Assembly: GCA_951799425.1 (NCBI GenBank)
Contig: OX637403.1
Span: 30,544,811-30,608,810, forward strand
From: Ilex aquifolium
Lineage: Eukaryota > Streptophyta > Magnoliopsida > Aquifoliales > Aquifoliaceae
Direction: 5' to 3'
Length of the DNA: 64,000 nucleotides
Shown: in pieces, positions 24,342 to 36,767 of the stretch
How positions within the stretch are numbered: position 1 is the stretch's first letter
How the letters are laid out: each line of letters opens with the position of its first letter
Program-made: the position numbers and the translations under genes
Notes under the pieces: generated by a model
Databases searched by the model: none
The model's input: the letters and a program-made list of their open reading frames with translations, nothing else
Told to the model about the DNA's origin: nothing

Positions 24342-26605
24342 ATGGGTAGGCCAAACATTCCTTTCTTGTTCATTCTCACTATTGCTTGCATGTTCAGTTT
24401 CACTCTAGCCACTGCTCACGAACCAGAAAGTTCATGGGAAAGTAATGCTGACATTGACCAGAGCAATTTAGATACATATATCGTCCATCTGAATCAGCCC
24501 AATCGTCGAGTTTCCACTCATTCAGAAGATCTAGAAAGCTGGCACCATTCATTTTTGCCACCAACCACCACTAGCTTGAATAAGCAATCACGCATGGTGT
24601 ATTCCTATCGTAATGTGATCAGCGGGTTTGCAGCCAGATTGTCACCACAGGAAGCAAAAGCCTTGGAAAAGAAGGATGGATTTGTATCAGCTCGGCCCCA
24701 AAAGGTGTTGCCTTTGCATACAACTCATAGTCCAAGCTTCTTGGGCTTGCACCAAAATTTAGGGTTTTGGCAAGGCTCAAATTATGGAAAAGGTGTGATT
24801 ATTGGCATTTTGGACACTGGAATTACTCCATCCCATCCTTCCTTTAGCGACGAAGGAGTACCGCCTCCACCAGCTAAATGGAAGGGGAAATGTGAACTAA
24901 ATGGCACGGTGTGTAACAACAAACTCATCGGTGCAAGGAACTTTGTGAGTGGTTCGACTGAACCACCAATCGATGACGAAGGACACGCACCCATACATCG
25001 AGCACTGCTGCCGGAAACTATGTGGAAGGGGCGAATGTTTTTGGCAATGCCAATGGCACTGCGGCTGGCATGGCTCCTCTCGCTCACTTGGCTATTTACA
25101 AAGTATGTGGTGAGACAGGATGTGACGAAAGTGACATATTGGCCGCAATGGACACTGCAGTTGAGGATGGCGTTGATGTGCTCTCTCTCTCCATTGGTGG
25201 ATGGTCCTCTCCTTTCTTTGACGATGGCATTGCGATTGGGGCATTTGGTGCAATTCAAAAGGGAATTTTTGTTAGTTGTTCAGCTGGTAACTCTGGTCCA
25301 GTCAATGCTTCGTTATCTAACGAGGCCCCATGGATTCTTACTGTTGGTGCAAGCACCATCGATCGAAGCATAAGTGCAATGGCACTGCTCGGAAACAATG
25401 ATGTGTTAGATGGCGAGTCTCTTTTTCAGCCTCCTATGTCGGTCGATTTATTGCCTCTTGTTTACGCTGGCACGAATGGGGATCAAAATGCTGCATTGTG
25501 CGGGCCAGGATCATTGAATAACACTGATGTCCAAGGCAAGGTTGTGTTGTGTGAAAGAGGGGGTGGGATAGCTAGAATTGCCAAAGGGCAAACAGTGAAG
25601 GACGCCGGTGGTGTCGCCATGATTCTTATGAATCAAGAACAGGATGGTTATAGCACATTAGCTGATGCTCATGTTCTTCCTGCAACACATGTGGGTTACA
25701 AAGCTGGACAAGATATCAAAGCCTATATAAACTCGACCTCGTCACCTTTGGCTACAATCATATTCCAAGGAACTGTAATTGGAGTAGATTATGCTCCTAT
25801 GGTTACCTCATTCTCTTCCAGAGGCCCTAGCTTGGCAAGCCCAGGCATTCTGAAACCTGACATTATTGGTCCTGGTGTGAGCATTCTTGCTGCATGGCCC
25901 ATCTCTGTGGAAAACAACACCAATACAAAGGCCACATTTAACATAATTTCTGGCACCTCAATGTCTTGTCCTCACCTCAGTGGCATCGCGGCATTGCTGA
26001 AAAGTGCACACCCAGAGTGGTCACCTGCTGCTATTAAGTCTGCAATCATGACAACTGCTGATCAGTTAAACCTCGATAAAATGCCTATCGTTGACGAAAG
26101 GTTTCTTCCGGCTGACATTTTTGCCCTCGGGGCAGGGCATGTCAACCCATCTAAAGCAGACGACCCAGGGCTTGTCTATGACATCCAACCCGATGATTAC
26201 ATCCCCTATTTATGTGGATGGGGTTACACTGACCAAGATGTTAGTGTCATTGTGCAACGGACCATTAACTGCTCCCAAGTATCAAGCATACCTGAAGCAG
26301 AACTTAACTACCCTTCATTTGCGGTAACACTTGGGTCAACCCCTCAGACATATACGAGGACAGTGACAAATGTTGGCCCGGCTAACTCATCTTACTATCC
26401 TGCCATTTATGAAGTACCAGGAGTTGTTCTTAGTGTCGAGCCTTCGAGGCTCGACTTCTCAGAGGTGAATGAAAAATTGACGTACCAAGTAACATTTACC
26501 CGATTAGCCAACAGTGGAGTCAGTGTGCCCTATGTTCAAGGAGCTCTTGTTTGGATTTCTGGTAAGTACCATGTTAGAAGCCCCATCTCCGTTAAGTTGG
26601 AGTGA
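24342..26605 (+). pseudogene. Subtilisin-like protease, subtilase 3 (single frameshift)
   Basis: Subtilase reading continues from the ATG at 24342 to codon 215, the catalytic His of DEGH. It then jumps one frame near 24987 and continues intact to the stop at 26603-26605. One base is missing in the stretch coding GHGTHT; total length is exactly one base short of 755 codons, so everything else is in register. Signal peptide about 1-25, I9 propeptide about 45-127, Asp158 in GILDTGI; Asn of SCSAGN and Ser of GTSMSCPH (about residue 540) lie in the second frame. As written, the product would be truncated and inactive. The clean remainder suggests a very recent null allele or a sequencing error. 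Its 3' end was copied to 5433-5905. Confidence 0.9.
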
Positions 26606-29600
26606 CAGAAAAAGACTGTCAGGATTCCAACTATCTTATAAGATTGAAATTTCCTACATGAGAAGGGACTTTAATTGTAGTGAGTTTGTAATGTTTAACT
26701 CATTGCCTCGAATAACTGATATTTTGTATCACCAATGCCTTGAATAATATTCAATTTAAAATTTCTGAAACTTGGATCTTTGGAGAAAAGAAAATGGTGC
26801 TCATTTTCTAGAGTAAGTCTGCATACAATTGATAACGAGCTAGTGTTTCTTTTTCAAATACCAAGCATAGCAAGGGACAACACTATGCCAAAAAATCATG
26901 ACACCCATGGACATAGAAACAATGGAAGTCACAAATCAAGCCAAGCTTATGTTCTTAATTAATTAGTGGCAGAGGTAAAATCATGCATATACCTGATTCT
27001 TGTAGTTCTCATAATTATATGAGTCTCATGTATTTAGTTATCTTTTTTTCGTGGACTGGAGATGATAGATCTCTTCATTACTTCACCAAAACTCTTAACT
27101 CATAGCAAAAACGGTTCACAAGAAGAAAAACTAAACTATATTTACAGAATAAAAGCATATTTCCATTACATGAAATAACAAAAAAATTGTTAACATTAGA
27201 GTGCAGAGTCCGGGATAACTCAAAATAGTTATTTATATTGCTATTGTTAGACTAAGTGCAAGAGCTAAATGATAGTTTTGTATATGAAACTCTTGTCGAT
27301 GTAGAGTCTAAATGTTGAAGGATTAGATTTGTTAAAAAAGTGAGATCATTAGATTTATTGGATCTACTCCATGGAATAAATTCTCCTATATCGTCTCGCT
27401 AGTGGTCGGGTCACCATATCCGTATAACTCACCATATGGAGTTTGGTTAAATCTCCAGAATCCAATCTTCTTACAAACGTATATATTATTCAAAAATTTT
27501 TTTTTTTGGATCAAGTGTTATTCGAATTTAGAATGGTAGATTTTGACCCCAAACTAAATTTAAATAATTAAAAATCTCTGTCCAATTATTGAATTGTCCA
27601 AAATACACCTCTAGTCTTGGTAGAGCAACGGTTTAAGTAAAAGTAAAATCTTAGTAAATTACTTAAAAAAATATGGATTTCTCGATTCTACAACATCATA
27701 AAGAGTAATGTTATTAGTATCTAAAAATTTAACCTAATCAATCTACTGATCTAATGATGTGTCTTCATTATAATTGTTGAATTAACGCAGTTTTTTTTTT
27801 TTAGTTTAGGATAAGTATACGGCACCCAAAGTGTCTATTTAGCAAACAGTTTCCCAACTAATTAAGAAAAAAACATATGCCGAAGGAAAATTGAAAAATA
27901 AAAAGTGAAAGGTGAAGATAACATAAGAAATAATATAAATGAAAATCTTTATGGGAACCATGTTAAAATTAAACCCTTAGGGAACCCTAAAGGACCCAAA
28001 ACAACCCATCTCTTAACTGCCACCAAAGGCCAACACCAAACACATTTTTTAAACAAAACTTCAAAACATCGACTCTAAATCTGATTTGTTTGAACACTAA
28101 CAAACAACCCAAAACAACGTCTCAGGCGTAATTAATGCTATGTAAATAGAAATTGGGATGACAATGATGAATAATGAAAAAAGAGAAAAGAATGATGAAA
28201 AATATTAGCTCATTTGCTTACCCACGGTATATTTGTAATTATCATAATATATTAACATGAGACATAATTAGATTGAACATTTGAGGGATGGAAATTGGCT
28301 TAGTTTCAATAGTGATAGGGTGCATGAACAGACGATGATACAAATGAGTTGTTCATCATCTCATATTCAAGCAAAAAAACAGCATCCATGGAAATACCCT
28401 CCCCTTCTAGGTAGCAAGTTGCCAAAGTATAGTATTTTACATTGTCCAGGGAAAGAATTGTGCATACTGATAGTAACCTCAATAAGTATCCACTTTATTA
28501 TAGATAGTGCTTCATAGACAATCATCCCATAAAGTACACCATTTGCTATGTTATTAGAAGAAACTTGAATATTAGAGTAGTGATGTCATTTACTTTAGGA
28601 CTATAAAAGCACATAAACAGGTCAAGTAGTCCTACAATCTGCAATCTCAATCATTCTGCATAATTAAGTCACGTTAAACAACTTACAATAACAAGAAGAA
28701 CGAAAAATATTTTTTCTAAAATATATCCATCAACTGGTATCTTATTCTGCTTAAACAGAAATGGTTATTTATCATAAAAGTTACACTAAGCTCTCACCAT
28801 GACCACCCAACAATCACCTTGTAGCTTCCAAGAATCCCCCAAACGTTGCTGCATGGAATGTTCTTTTATAATCATACAAAGATAAACCACAGATTTTCTA
28901 AATCCAATAAAAAAATTTCAAAATAGATTTAGGACTTTAGAGGGAAAATCTAATGTTTATTATGCACTTAAATATTGAGATTGCTCATCCTTTGTCATAA
29001 CACTTATGCATGATGAATTTATAGACTTTTTATTTCTGATTCATCTAAACCAAATAGTAATATGCAAGGCAATACTATTCACTCAGTAGTACATCATTTA
29101 AACTCGTTTACGAAATACCTAGGATTTTTTTTTGCATTTAACAGATAAAATCAGTTCACCAATAGAGAAGAATAATTAAAAAAATATATGCATAGAAACA
29201 GAGAGCTAATTAAATAGCTGAAACTATAATAATGTTACTCCTGGAGAGGATAAACCAATGTTTGCTATATGTGAGTGCACTGGGATGCTCTAAGTGAAGC
29301 TTAGAAAATTTGGTTGGGGTTATGCTTGCAAAATCTATGGGAAGCTTCTAAATTATGGATAAGTTATGGAAAGGGATAAAATTGGCTTGGCTTAAGAAAT
29401 GATTGGCTATATCAATTTTGAAAAGATGGTTGTTAGAATAATTGAGACCAAAATTAGATGATTTTAAGTGTTGAGTTAAAGGACAAAGCAATCCTAAAGG
29501 CTAATGGCTGATTAGCCCACAGTGGTTTTGGTGTCGAAACAGGGCTAGAGTGGTAATAGAAAAGAATAAAAAATGAAGGAGAAGAATATAAAGATGAACG

Positions 29601-30280
29601 TCTTGGAATCTCATCAAAAATTCCTAAGGACTCACATGCTAAGGTTGGGTAGCATCCATTAGATTGAAGCTTACTTAGAAACTAAGAAACATATAGGTTG
29701 TTGGACTTCTCATAGTTCTGAGTGCTACTTATAGTGTGCTTATATAGTTCATTTCAGCAAATTATATATCATATATAACCATCCTACTCTGAAAGCCCAA
29801 TGTGGTAGAAGAAACTTTTAAGCCATTCCAAGTAGCTAATATTTTCGAGTCCTAAAAATCAAAATATTGTCTTGACATAGATAATCTATAATTGTCAGAG
29901 GCATCTTACTATTGATCATAAAAAGAAGGTGATATTGTTTTTTATGGTGCAATGATATAAAAATGGGGTTAACAATTTCGAGGCAGTGAGCTCAAAATTG
30001 AGATAACTACTTTATACCAATAAGGGCAAACAATGATAAAGCTCAAGTATAAACTAGGTCATCATTCTGGCACCTCTTATTAAGGCACCAAGCTGAATAA
30101 CCACCTTTATGATCCTTTATTAATTATAAGAAGCATAAGAAGAAATATCAACAGTCAACAATATATTGTCCACACATCTATATATCCTATAGCCCAGATA
30201 CATATATGTAACTTGATTTACATGAACACCAAATAAGCTTAGTCTACTATCAGAGAAGTGTAAAGATATAATACAAATAA
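26606..30280. other. Subtilase 3 3' UTR and long intergenic stretch
   Basis: 26606-26755 is the 3' UTR shared with the 5.4-kb fragment. The remainder is AT-rich and poor in ORFs. I recognise no gene, tRNA or complete transposon. Confidence 0.5.
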
Positions 30281-30284
30281 TTTA

Positions 30285-30484
30285 GAAGCTTACAACCTTC
30301 AAACAATCTAGTAGATCAAGGAATCCTCCGGATGTATCACCGATGCGGCCAATCACGTCACCAATAAAGATCACAAATATTTGATGTAACTTATCACAAT
30401 TTTTCATAGGTAATGGTGATGAATCAATTATCAAGTGTGCTACCAATTGTTTAAGAGAAAGCCTAAGAGATGACCCTGCAAAAC
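30285..30484 (-). other. Exon-like segment, unrecognised
   Basis: On the minus strand an acceptor-like TTTTGCAG precedes an open stretch encoding SSLRLSLKQLVAHLIIDSS to FLDLLDCLK, followed by a donor-like GTTGTAAG. The composition looks protein-like, but I do not recognise the family and cannot join it to a start or stop. It could be a captured exon or a chance frame. Confidence 0.3.
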
Positions 30485-30820
30485 AATTCATCGAGCACTT
30501 GGCAAATCAAACAATACATACTCCAATTGTTACATCCTAAAAGACAATCAAATTGGATAGAACTAATAAGCTTGAATGCGACAAGTTATCAAAAGATAGC
30601 TACCTGTACATGAAATTAGAAAATGCCACAAGTCTTGACACTGCTAATATGAATCAACAAAACTCAAGTCAAAAAATTAATAAGAGTTAGCCTATCATAT
30701 ATTTTTTTATTTTTCTTTAGTTGAAAAAAAAAAGCAAAATAATCTCTCTGGCATATATATAGAAAGAAAAAGCATGACCACAAAGGAATCATTAATTGGA
30801 TAGGAAAGACAGATCATCAC

Positions 30821-31087
30821 TTGTTTAAGCAATATGTTGGTTTGGTAACACACAAACAGAGTGAGCGACCGAGAACTATCTTCGTGAGGAAATTGGACAC
30901 GAAGAAAGAGGAGCTTGAAGCTAGAGGTGTGTTCTTCTCCACCGTCAACTCAAACACCGATTTGTTGTTTGTGGGAGTATGTGGATACCCCTTCATCCAG
31001 CTTTTCAACGGTGGACTTTTGGGCAACGTAAGAATGTTGTTTATGCGATGCATATATAGTCTCTTACTGTCGCATAACAGAACTTGA
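30821..31087 (+). other. Short ORF, unrecognised
   Basis: An open frame including VRKLDTKKEELEARGVFF and FVGVCGYPFIQLFNGG, followed by a donor-like GTAAGA at about 31028. The antisense frame is also open over the same bases, so coding strand is uncertain. No family recognised. Confidence 0.25.
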
Positions 31088-31098
31088 ATTTGAAACAC

Positions 31099-32639
31099 GT
31101 CTACATGATATGGTAAAGGAAAACATTTCTTCTTTTTACTAAGTTATGAGGAAAATAATTCAGAATGAAGTTCAATTGTCAGAAGAATATATAGTTACTT
31201 ATCCCAATCCAATCCCCAAACAAACGAAGAGAAGAAAAAAATATTTTTTCTTTATCATGGAAATTAAAATCCTACATAATGTTGTTCATCAGCAATAGAT
31301 CACCGAACATAAATAACTTGAAAATCCGATACCCCAAAAATGAATGGGATTTATGGAAATCCGCAAATCACAAAAACATAGAGCTATAAGATCAACATAA
31401 ATATCCACATTACTCACGGAATATAAATATGTTCCTTTACTATTAAAAATAAACAAATCATAGCACTTCTTGAACGAAAAAATGCATAACTGTTACAGGA
31501 ACATATATTCATAGCCTACAATCGTAAACCATAGAAAGAAGGCAAAATTTGATACCCACAAACCTATGGTTTCATCAATTCCAAGGATACGGGAAATACA
31601 ATAATTTTAGACATTGAGAGAGAGAAAACTAACTAACCTTGCACCATCCAATTGGTAAAAACGAATGTAAGTAAACCAAAACATGAAGAAAATGACACCC
31701 TCATTGTGTTGGCTGTCGGGGCTTAATGTCATTACTCAGACTTTCAATGGTCTCACCAATAATAAAATTTTCATCTTACCAAAAATCCTGCAAATCTCAA
31801 AAATTGAGCAGGATTTGATTTAAGCCTATCAACGAATAAGAACATATACGATTGGTCTTTGCTACAGGTGCATTTGTTGACGTGATATACACTCACAAAA
31901 TAGCATATCAAGATTCAGCTACAATTATTAGATTAAATAACAACCATTCAGGCCCTATCATTAATTGTTTATGCAATAAGATTTCCACACCAACTACTAC
32001 TGTCACAAGGTAGTTCCTTAACTTCTCAAAACAACACTAAATGCTTAATTAGTTTTCAATACAACACTTATCGAACACATTGTGCATCGAACACATTGTG
32101 CTTAATTAGTTTTGGGCATTTCATCAACACATTGTGGGCATGTCAAAATTGGTCTTTTAGCTAAACAAATGCAACTCAAGTAATGCGACATCCAATTCAA
32201 GAAAACCAAAGTTAATACTAACAGAGATATAGAAAAGGCAAAAAAAATAAGAAGGCATTGGATGACACAAACACATTAAGTGGGAAGTTTCAATCATTAA
32301 AATTAGAGGAACTAACTTTTGCAAGCTCAAATGACGCGAAGATGAGAGATTCAATCAGAAATTCATAACCAGTCGGGGAGTTCCAGTCGGAGAAACCAGC
32401 GGTACACCAGTCGAAACAACAAGAGGAGAAAGAGGGGAGTGGAGTGAGAGAAAATGGCATGACAACGTGAGTTTCCATTAATCCAAATAAGAGGTGTGGA
32501 CAAGATCATTGGGTTTTAAGAAGGAATTTAATTCAGACTCTATGGAGAATTACGGCAAGAGAAAAAGCGAGAGTTACAATTGCTTTGGAAAAAAAAAGTT
32601 ACACCCTCTGTCTTTTTGGTTTCTCTTATAGAGATAATG
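31099..32639. other. Intergenic with weak exon-like signals
   Basis: Minus-strand open stretches at about 32290-32478 and a putative ATG plus hydrophobic segment near 31640-31720 ending at a donor-like GTTAGT. None forms a gene model I can support. A small direct duplication (CGAACACATTGTGC) lies at about 32072-32102. Confidence 0.3.
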
Positions 32640-33355
32640 TATTCGACAGTGTCAGCACCGTAAAAAATACTAATGGATTCATTAACAGGAAATTAATTTG
32701 TCTTTATTTTGTTGATGAAGGGCTATTCAAAAGTTTTAGTTATTCTGACATTTAAACTTAAAAGTAATATGATGTGACATTAATTCTGATGGATAAGAAT
32801 GGCATTGTTGTAGTATTAGAGGGTAAAGGTGAAAAAAAAAAAGTTTTTCATATATTCTGGTATTTTAAAGTAGTATAGATTTTAGAATAGTATAGTATAG
32901 TATAGATAACATATAACAAAACAAATGAAAGACAGTGAAGATGATCAAGGTAGATGTGTTTTTTTAATCAACAAAGAGATTTATTTATTGTAGGAGACAA
33001 TGAGTTATAAACATTTTAGAGGTAATTAAAAAAATTAAATATAATTAGTTTCATAATAAAAGAAAACCAAAAGACATTGTAGATATGATTGACTTTATAT
33101 CAATAGTTAAGGGTAAAAGTGGAATATAAATGTTTTTCAAGTATCCCCACTTTTTTAAGTAGTATAGATAATCTATATCTATACTATTTATAAAAGTGGC
33201 TAACAATAAAAAACTTTTAATTTTCTCTTTTACCTTCAATTAATATAATAAAGTTCATTATATCTCTTATACCCTTTTAACTTCTTAAATTAAATACATA
33301 AACCTATCATATTCCATTATCTTCTAAAATTAATTATATTCACAAACATATATAT
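32640..33355. mobile_element. Helitron 5'-terminus cluster
   Basis: Two minus-strand copies of a roughly 60-bp terminal sequence (ending, on plus, AAGTAGTATAGAT; at about 32820-32890 and 33110-33166) and one plus-strand start (TCTATACTATTTATAAAAG at about 33177). The last two are head to head, only a few bases apart. TC starts of this TCTATACTAC form are typical of plant Helitrons. Confidence 0.55.
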
Positions 33356-34365
33356 ACTAGTTGGTACACACGTGTGTTGCACGTGAACCATTTTGAATTG
33401 TATTTTTTATGTATATTTTTTGTAACAAAGTGCTGCTTGGCCAAATTATTTTTAAAAGAAGTTATATTGAAGCCTAAATAATAAGCTAGATTCCAACTTA
33501 AAGACACATAACCTTTCGGTAGCCAATCTTGCTTAGAACTATAATGTTAATAACCAAGACCAAATTTAACAAATTCCTAAAACAACAAATGCATGTCAAT
33601 TGAAAAAGGCCAAAATCATTCTCAAGTTTCTGGGGTCATAGCTCACATTAACTTAACAGGCACCTCTTTTTTGACTAATACAACTTTTTTTCTCATTGTC
33701 AAGATTAAAATCAAAAGCAATAAACAAAAAAATGTTAATAACATATCGAGTCTGTATCCAAATTAGGCAATCATTTGTCATACAATCGAATACAAAGATG
33801 TGTGGTCTTTATCTTGTAAACATTCATATTCATTATTCAGGATCCTATTTCTCATTGAATATGGTTTAGTGTAATTTGATGTAACATTGAAGAAAAATAA
33901 TATATGAAATTCACATATTGCTAAGTCATAGCTTAATTGGTTTTCAAAACTATAATTCATTAGCATTATAATTATCCGAAATCCCAAAAACTCATACATG
34001 CTTCCAGACAATATATGTTCTAATGATGGAGGACTTGTTTGCATCTCATAAAAAATGTAATTTAAAGATACTATCAAAAACATCATAAAATTAAGTAAAT
34101 ATAGATGCTCCATCAATAGTTTTCTTCTTTTTTCTTACCACAATAACTATGACGAACGTGGTAAAACCGCAATGATAATAAACGAAACTAAACCAAAAAA
34201 GTTGATTTGCTCCATTAATTGCTTGTTTACTCTTGGCCGATGATCTGGTTTGAGGTTCTTTTTATCAATAACATTATTAAGCTTCAGAGTTCAAAGAGGA
34301 AAGGATTAACAAGAAGAGCAGACTAAAGAAATTGGAAATGACATTTTTTATTACACATACCAAGA

Positions 34366-34423
34366 CCTAGAAGAGATATAAGACACATCATTGCTGCTAT
34401 GGTGATCAATGCAGATTGCCTGC
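34366..34423 (-). other. Exon-like segment, possibly captured
   Basis: Minus strand: acceptor TTGTTGCAG, then an open stretch encoding QSALITIAAMMCLISLLGL (a membrane-helix-like peptide), then donor GTATGTG. A further open stretch encoding GSSFVASLLTSSGNILVAEA lies upstream on the same strand at about 34870-34960. Source gene not recognised. Confidence 0.3.
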
Positions 34424-35522
34424 AACAATGATACTTGGCTATTAACATGGGGAGGTTGATAAAGCCTTAGTTATAGTCTTAAAGTACATAGTAAATACCA
34501 TTTGAAGGAATTTTCTTGATCCTACTTTATTGATTGCAATATTTTATATAAATAATGCATAACAAGAATCTAAATTACAAAAACTGATGTACCTTTGATA
34601 AAATATATTGCTCATAATTTCGATAATCATAATTTAAACTTGAGCATCTTTATTGTGTGGAAAATATCCACTTAGTAGGCTAATGTTAACATTGCTATCA
34701 AAAAATGTGCGATAAACACACTAAAACAACCACATCATAAAGCAACAACTGATTAAACAATTAAATTGGACAGAATGTATGTTAACATTTTTGGTCATTA
34801 ATTAATTAACATACCAAGACTTAAAATTTTTATTACATCAAGCCTCAATAGGAGTGGTTTAGAATATTCTCCTTCTTCTAACTACCATGGCCACTGTCGT
34901 TGCTTCGGCAACCAAAATATTTCCACTGCTTGTGAGCAAAGAAGCCACAAATGAAGAACCTCGCAAAAAAGCTTGAATCACTAATCTATACACAACACAA
35001 ACTTCAGCATATTAGAATCAATAGATTCTTAAATTTTCAAACAAGAATATCTATAATTGTTGGGTGAATGATGAATAACATGAAATTTATCAATGTGCAA
35101 ATTATGAAAAAAGCTAGTTCATCGGCATTCAAAATTTCTTTACCGAACTATTGGACCTTTCTAAAAGATCTTTGCCTGCTGAGTCAAAAGCATCAAGCCC
35201 GATGGGATTGTAAAGAAAAAGCTTGTAACAATACTACAATAACTGTAATAGAATTGTTGAAAATCATGAAAAATTCTTTGATTCTCAAACCTATTAAATC
35301 GGTTTGTGATGAATCTGTCGAGTGTTTTTGGAACCATCTAGATGTTCTCTTTCTGTTCAACACAAGGCCACCTTAATTTCTTAAAAGATGGCCTTAAATC
35401 AATTTCAGTCAATCAGGAACCACACTCAACCGTAGAACTGTAAAGCAACAAATGGGGTTCAAAAATTCAAGTGAAAACGCACAATTGAGCAATAGGTAAT
35501 TGTGTTCCTTTGCATTTTTTAC

Positions 35523-35680
35523 CAAAATTCTTTCTTGAAGATTCCAATTGAACCAAGTCCACAAACATCATGGGTCATCAAAACATCAACATTGACCCAG
35601 ACATTCTCACCAGGGCTCAATTGGGGCTTCTCAAAAGCCTTGGCGAAGATCTTCTCTGTCATCATCATCGCTATCTTGAC
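35523..35680 (-). pseudogene. Captured exon of isopropylmalate isomerase large subunit
   Basis: The 158-bp minus-strand segment encodes VKIAMMMTEKIFAKAFEKPQ, LSPGENVWVNVDVLMTHDVC and GSIGIFKKEF. This is the N-terminal part of the plastid 3-isopropylmalate dehydratase (LeuC/aconitase-fold) large subunit of leucine and glucosinolate-type chain elongation. Both splice sites look preserved (acceptor TTGATTATTAG, donor GTAAAA). No neighbouring exons of this enzyme (the Fe-S Cys motifs or later domains) are present. Compared with the conserved motif THDVCGPGS, the text here is THDVCGLGS. It is therefore a gene fragment, not a working gene, lying inside Helitron-like ends. Confidence 0.85.
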
Positions 35681-36104
35681 CTAATAATCAAGATTAATCA
35701 CAAACCCACCATTAAAGTTCACCAAATTATCAAACCATGTTCCAAATAATTTTAACCCGAAAACAAGAAATGAAAAAAAAAATTAGAAAAAAAACCCAAC
35801 TAAGCCAGTGGTGGAAATTAAGCTTGCGTCCAAATTGCTGTGGTGCCATGACAGATACAATTTTCCTGGAAACTCTTTTCCTGGAATTTTTGATGGAAAA
35901 TGAGAGTTGTGCATAAATTGAAGAGGCCTATGCAAAACAAGGGACAAGTAGATCCCTCATAAACAAATTTAATCTGTGGAGGATGCTCTATCTTGGTGAG
36001 TACCCAAACAGAGTAGATAAGCAACATCCAAAATATACAAAAAGCATAACCCAGATCAAAGTTATTTACAAAAAAAGGACTCTTATATAAAACAACAACT
36101 GGGA

Positions 36105-36310
36105 AGAAACCATTTCTGGACAACGCTTTGATTCTGAGATGTGTCCTTGAATCTCAAAGAAGACACTTTATCCCTTATGGTGTGTAGAATGGTCTCCAAC
36201 ACAGATAGGCAGTCCCTCGCCTAGTTAGTATGAACTCTAAGGTTCCTTTCCCTCCATATGTAGTAAACAGCAACAACCAGGCTCACCGAGAAGACACCTT
36301 CGTTTTGGGC
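36105..36310 (-). mobile_element. LINE (L1-type) ORF2 C-terminal fragment
   Basis: Minus-strand translation shows VAVYYIWRERNLRVH, then LSVLETILHTIRDKVSSLRF and VVQKWFLP. This resembles the tail that follows the zf-RVT domain in plant L1-type ORF2 proteins (YYIWRERN, IR..S, KW). An in-frame stop interrupts it. Only the C-terminus remains. Confidence 0.6.
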
Positions 36311-36334
36311 TCAATCCTTACGTTTTGAGATTGT

Positions 36335-36640
36335 TGAATGATCTTTGAGATAAAGAATATGAAAAGTTAGTATGAGTCATTAGCCCAACAACCAACACAA
36401 AGAGTGAGTTTGCAAAGGTCACAATTAATGCATATAGTATTAATGAATCCATTAACTTAAAAGGGAGTAGCTCTAGTTGGTATATGTTGAGGTTAATCTA
36501 TGCAATCGAATGATCTTTGATATATAGAATATGAAAAGTTAACCAGAGCTAGTAGCCCAACAGCCCACACAAAGAGTAAGTTTGCAAAGGTCATAATTAC
36601 TGTTTATAGTATTAATGAATTCATTAACTTAGTGCTGCCA
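36335..36640. repeat. Tandem duplication, ~170-bp period
   Basis: 36340-36478 and 36508-36640 match closely (AATGATCTTTGA, AATATGAAAAGTTA, TAGCCCAACA, GAGTTTGCAAAGGTCA-like, TATAGTATTAATGAAT). Non-coding. Confidence 0.75.
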
Positions 36641-36767
36641 TTATTTAGTTTGTTGAGGTTGCAACTTTAAATTTGGAGAATAAGCAACGCATAATTGCTG
36701 TCTCGGAGGATAAAAGTGGAAAAAAAATATTTTTCAAGAATGCTGATATTTTAAAATAGTATAGATA

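Larger units (their letters stand above)
33356..36767 (-). mobile_element. Putative Helitron carrying gene fragments
   Basis: The left edge on plus is ACTAGTTGGTACACACGTGTGT. On the minus strand this is a 3' end with a palindromic hairpin followed by CTAGT, as in Helitrons. The right edge at about 36767 carries the shared 5' terminus (ATAGTATAGATA on plus, TATCTATACTAT on minus). Within lie an isopropylmalate isomerase exon, other exon-like pieces and a LINE fragment. No Rep/helicase ORF is seen, so it is non-autonomous. The pairing of these two ends is inferred. Confidence 0.5.

Noticed and set aside
35068-35376. 102-aa plus-strand ORF inside the Helitron-like segment
   Set aside because: No recognised homology, and it runs opposite to the captured exon; likely chance.
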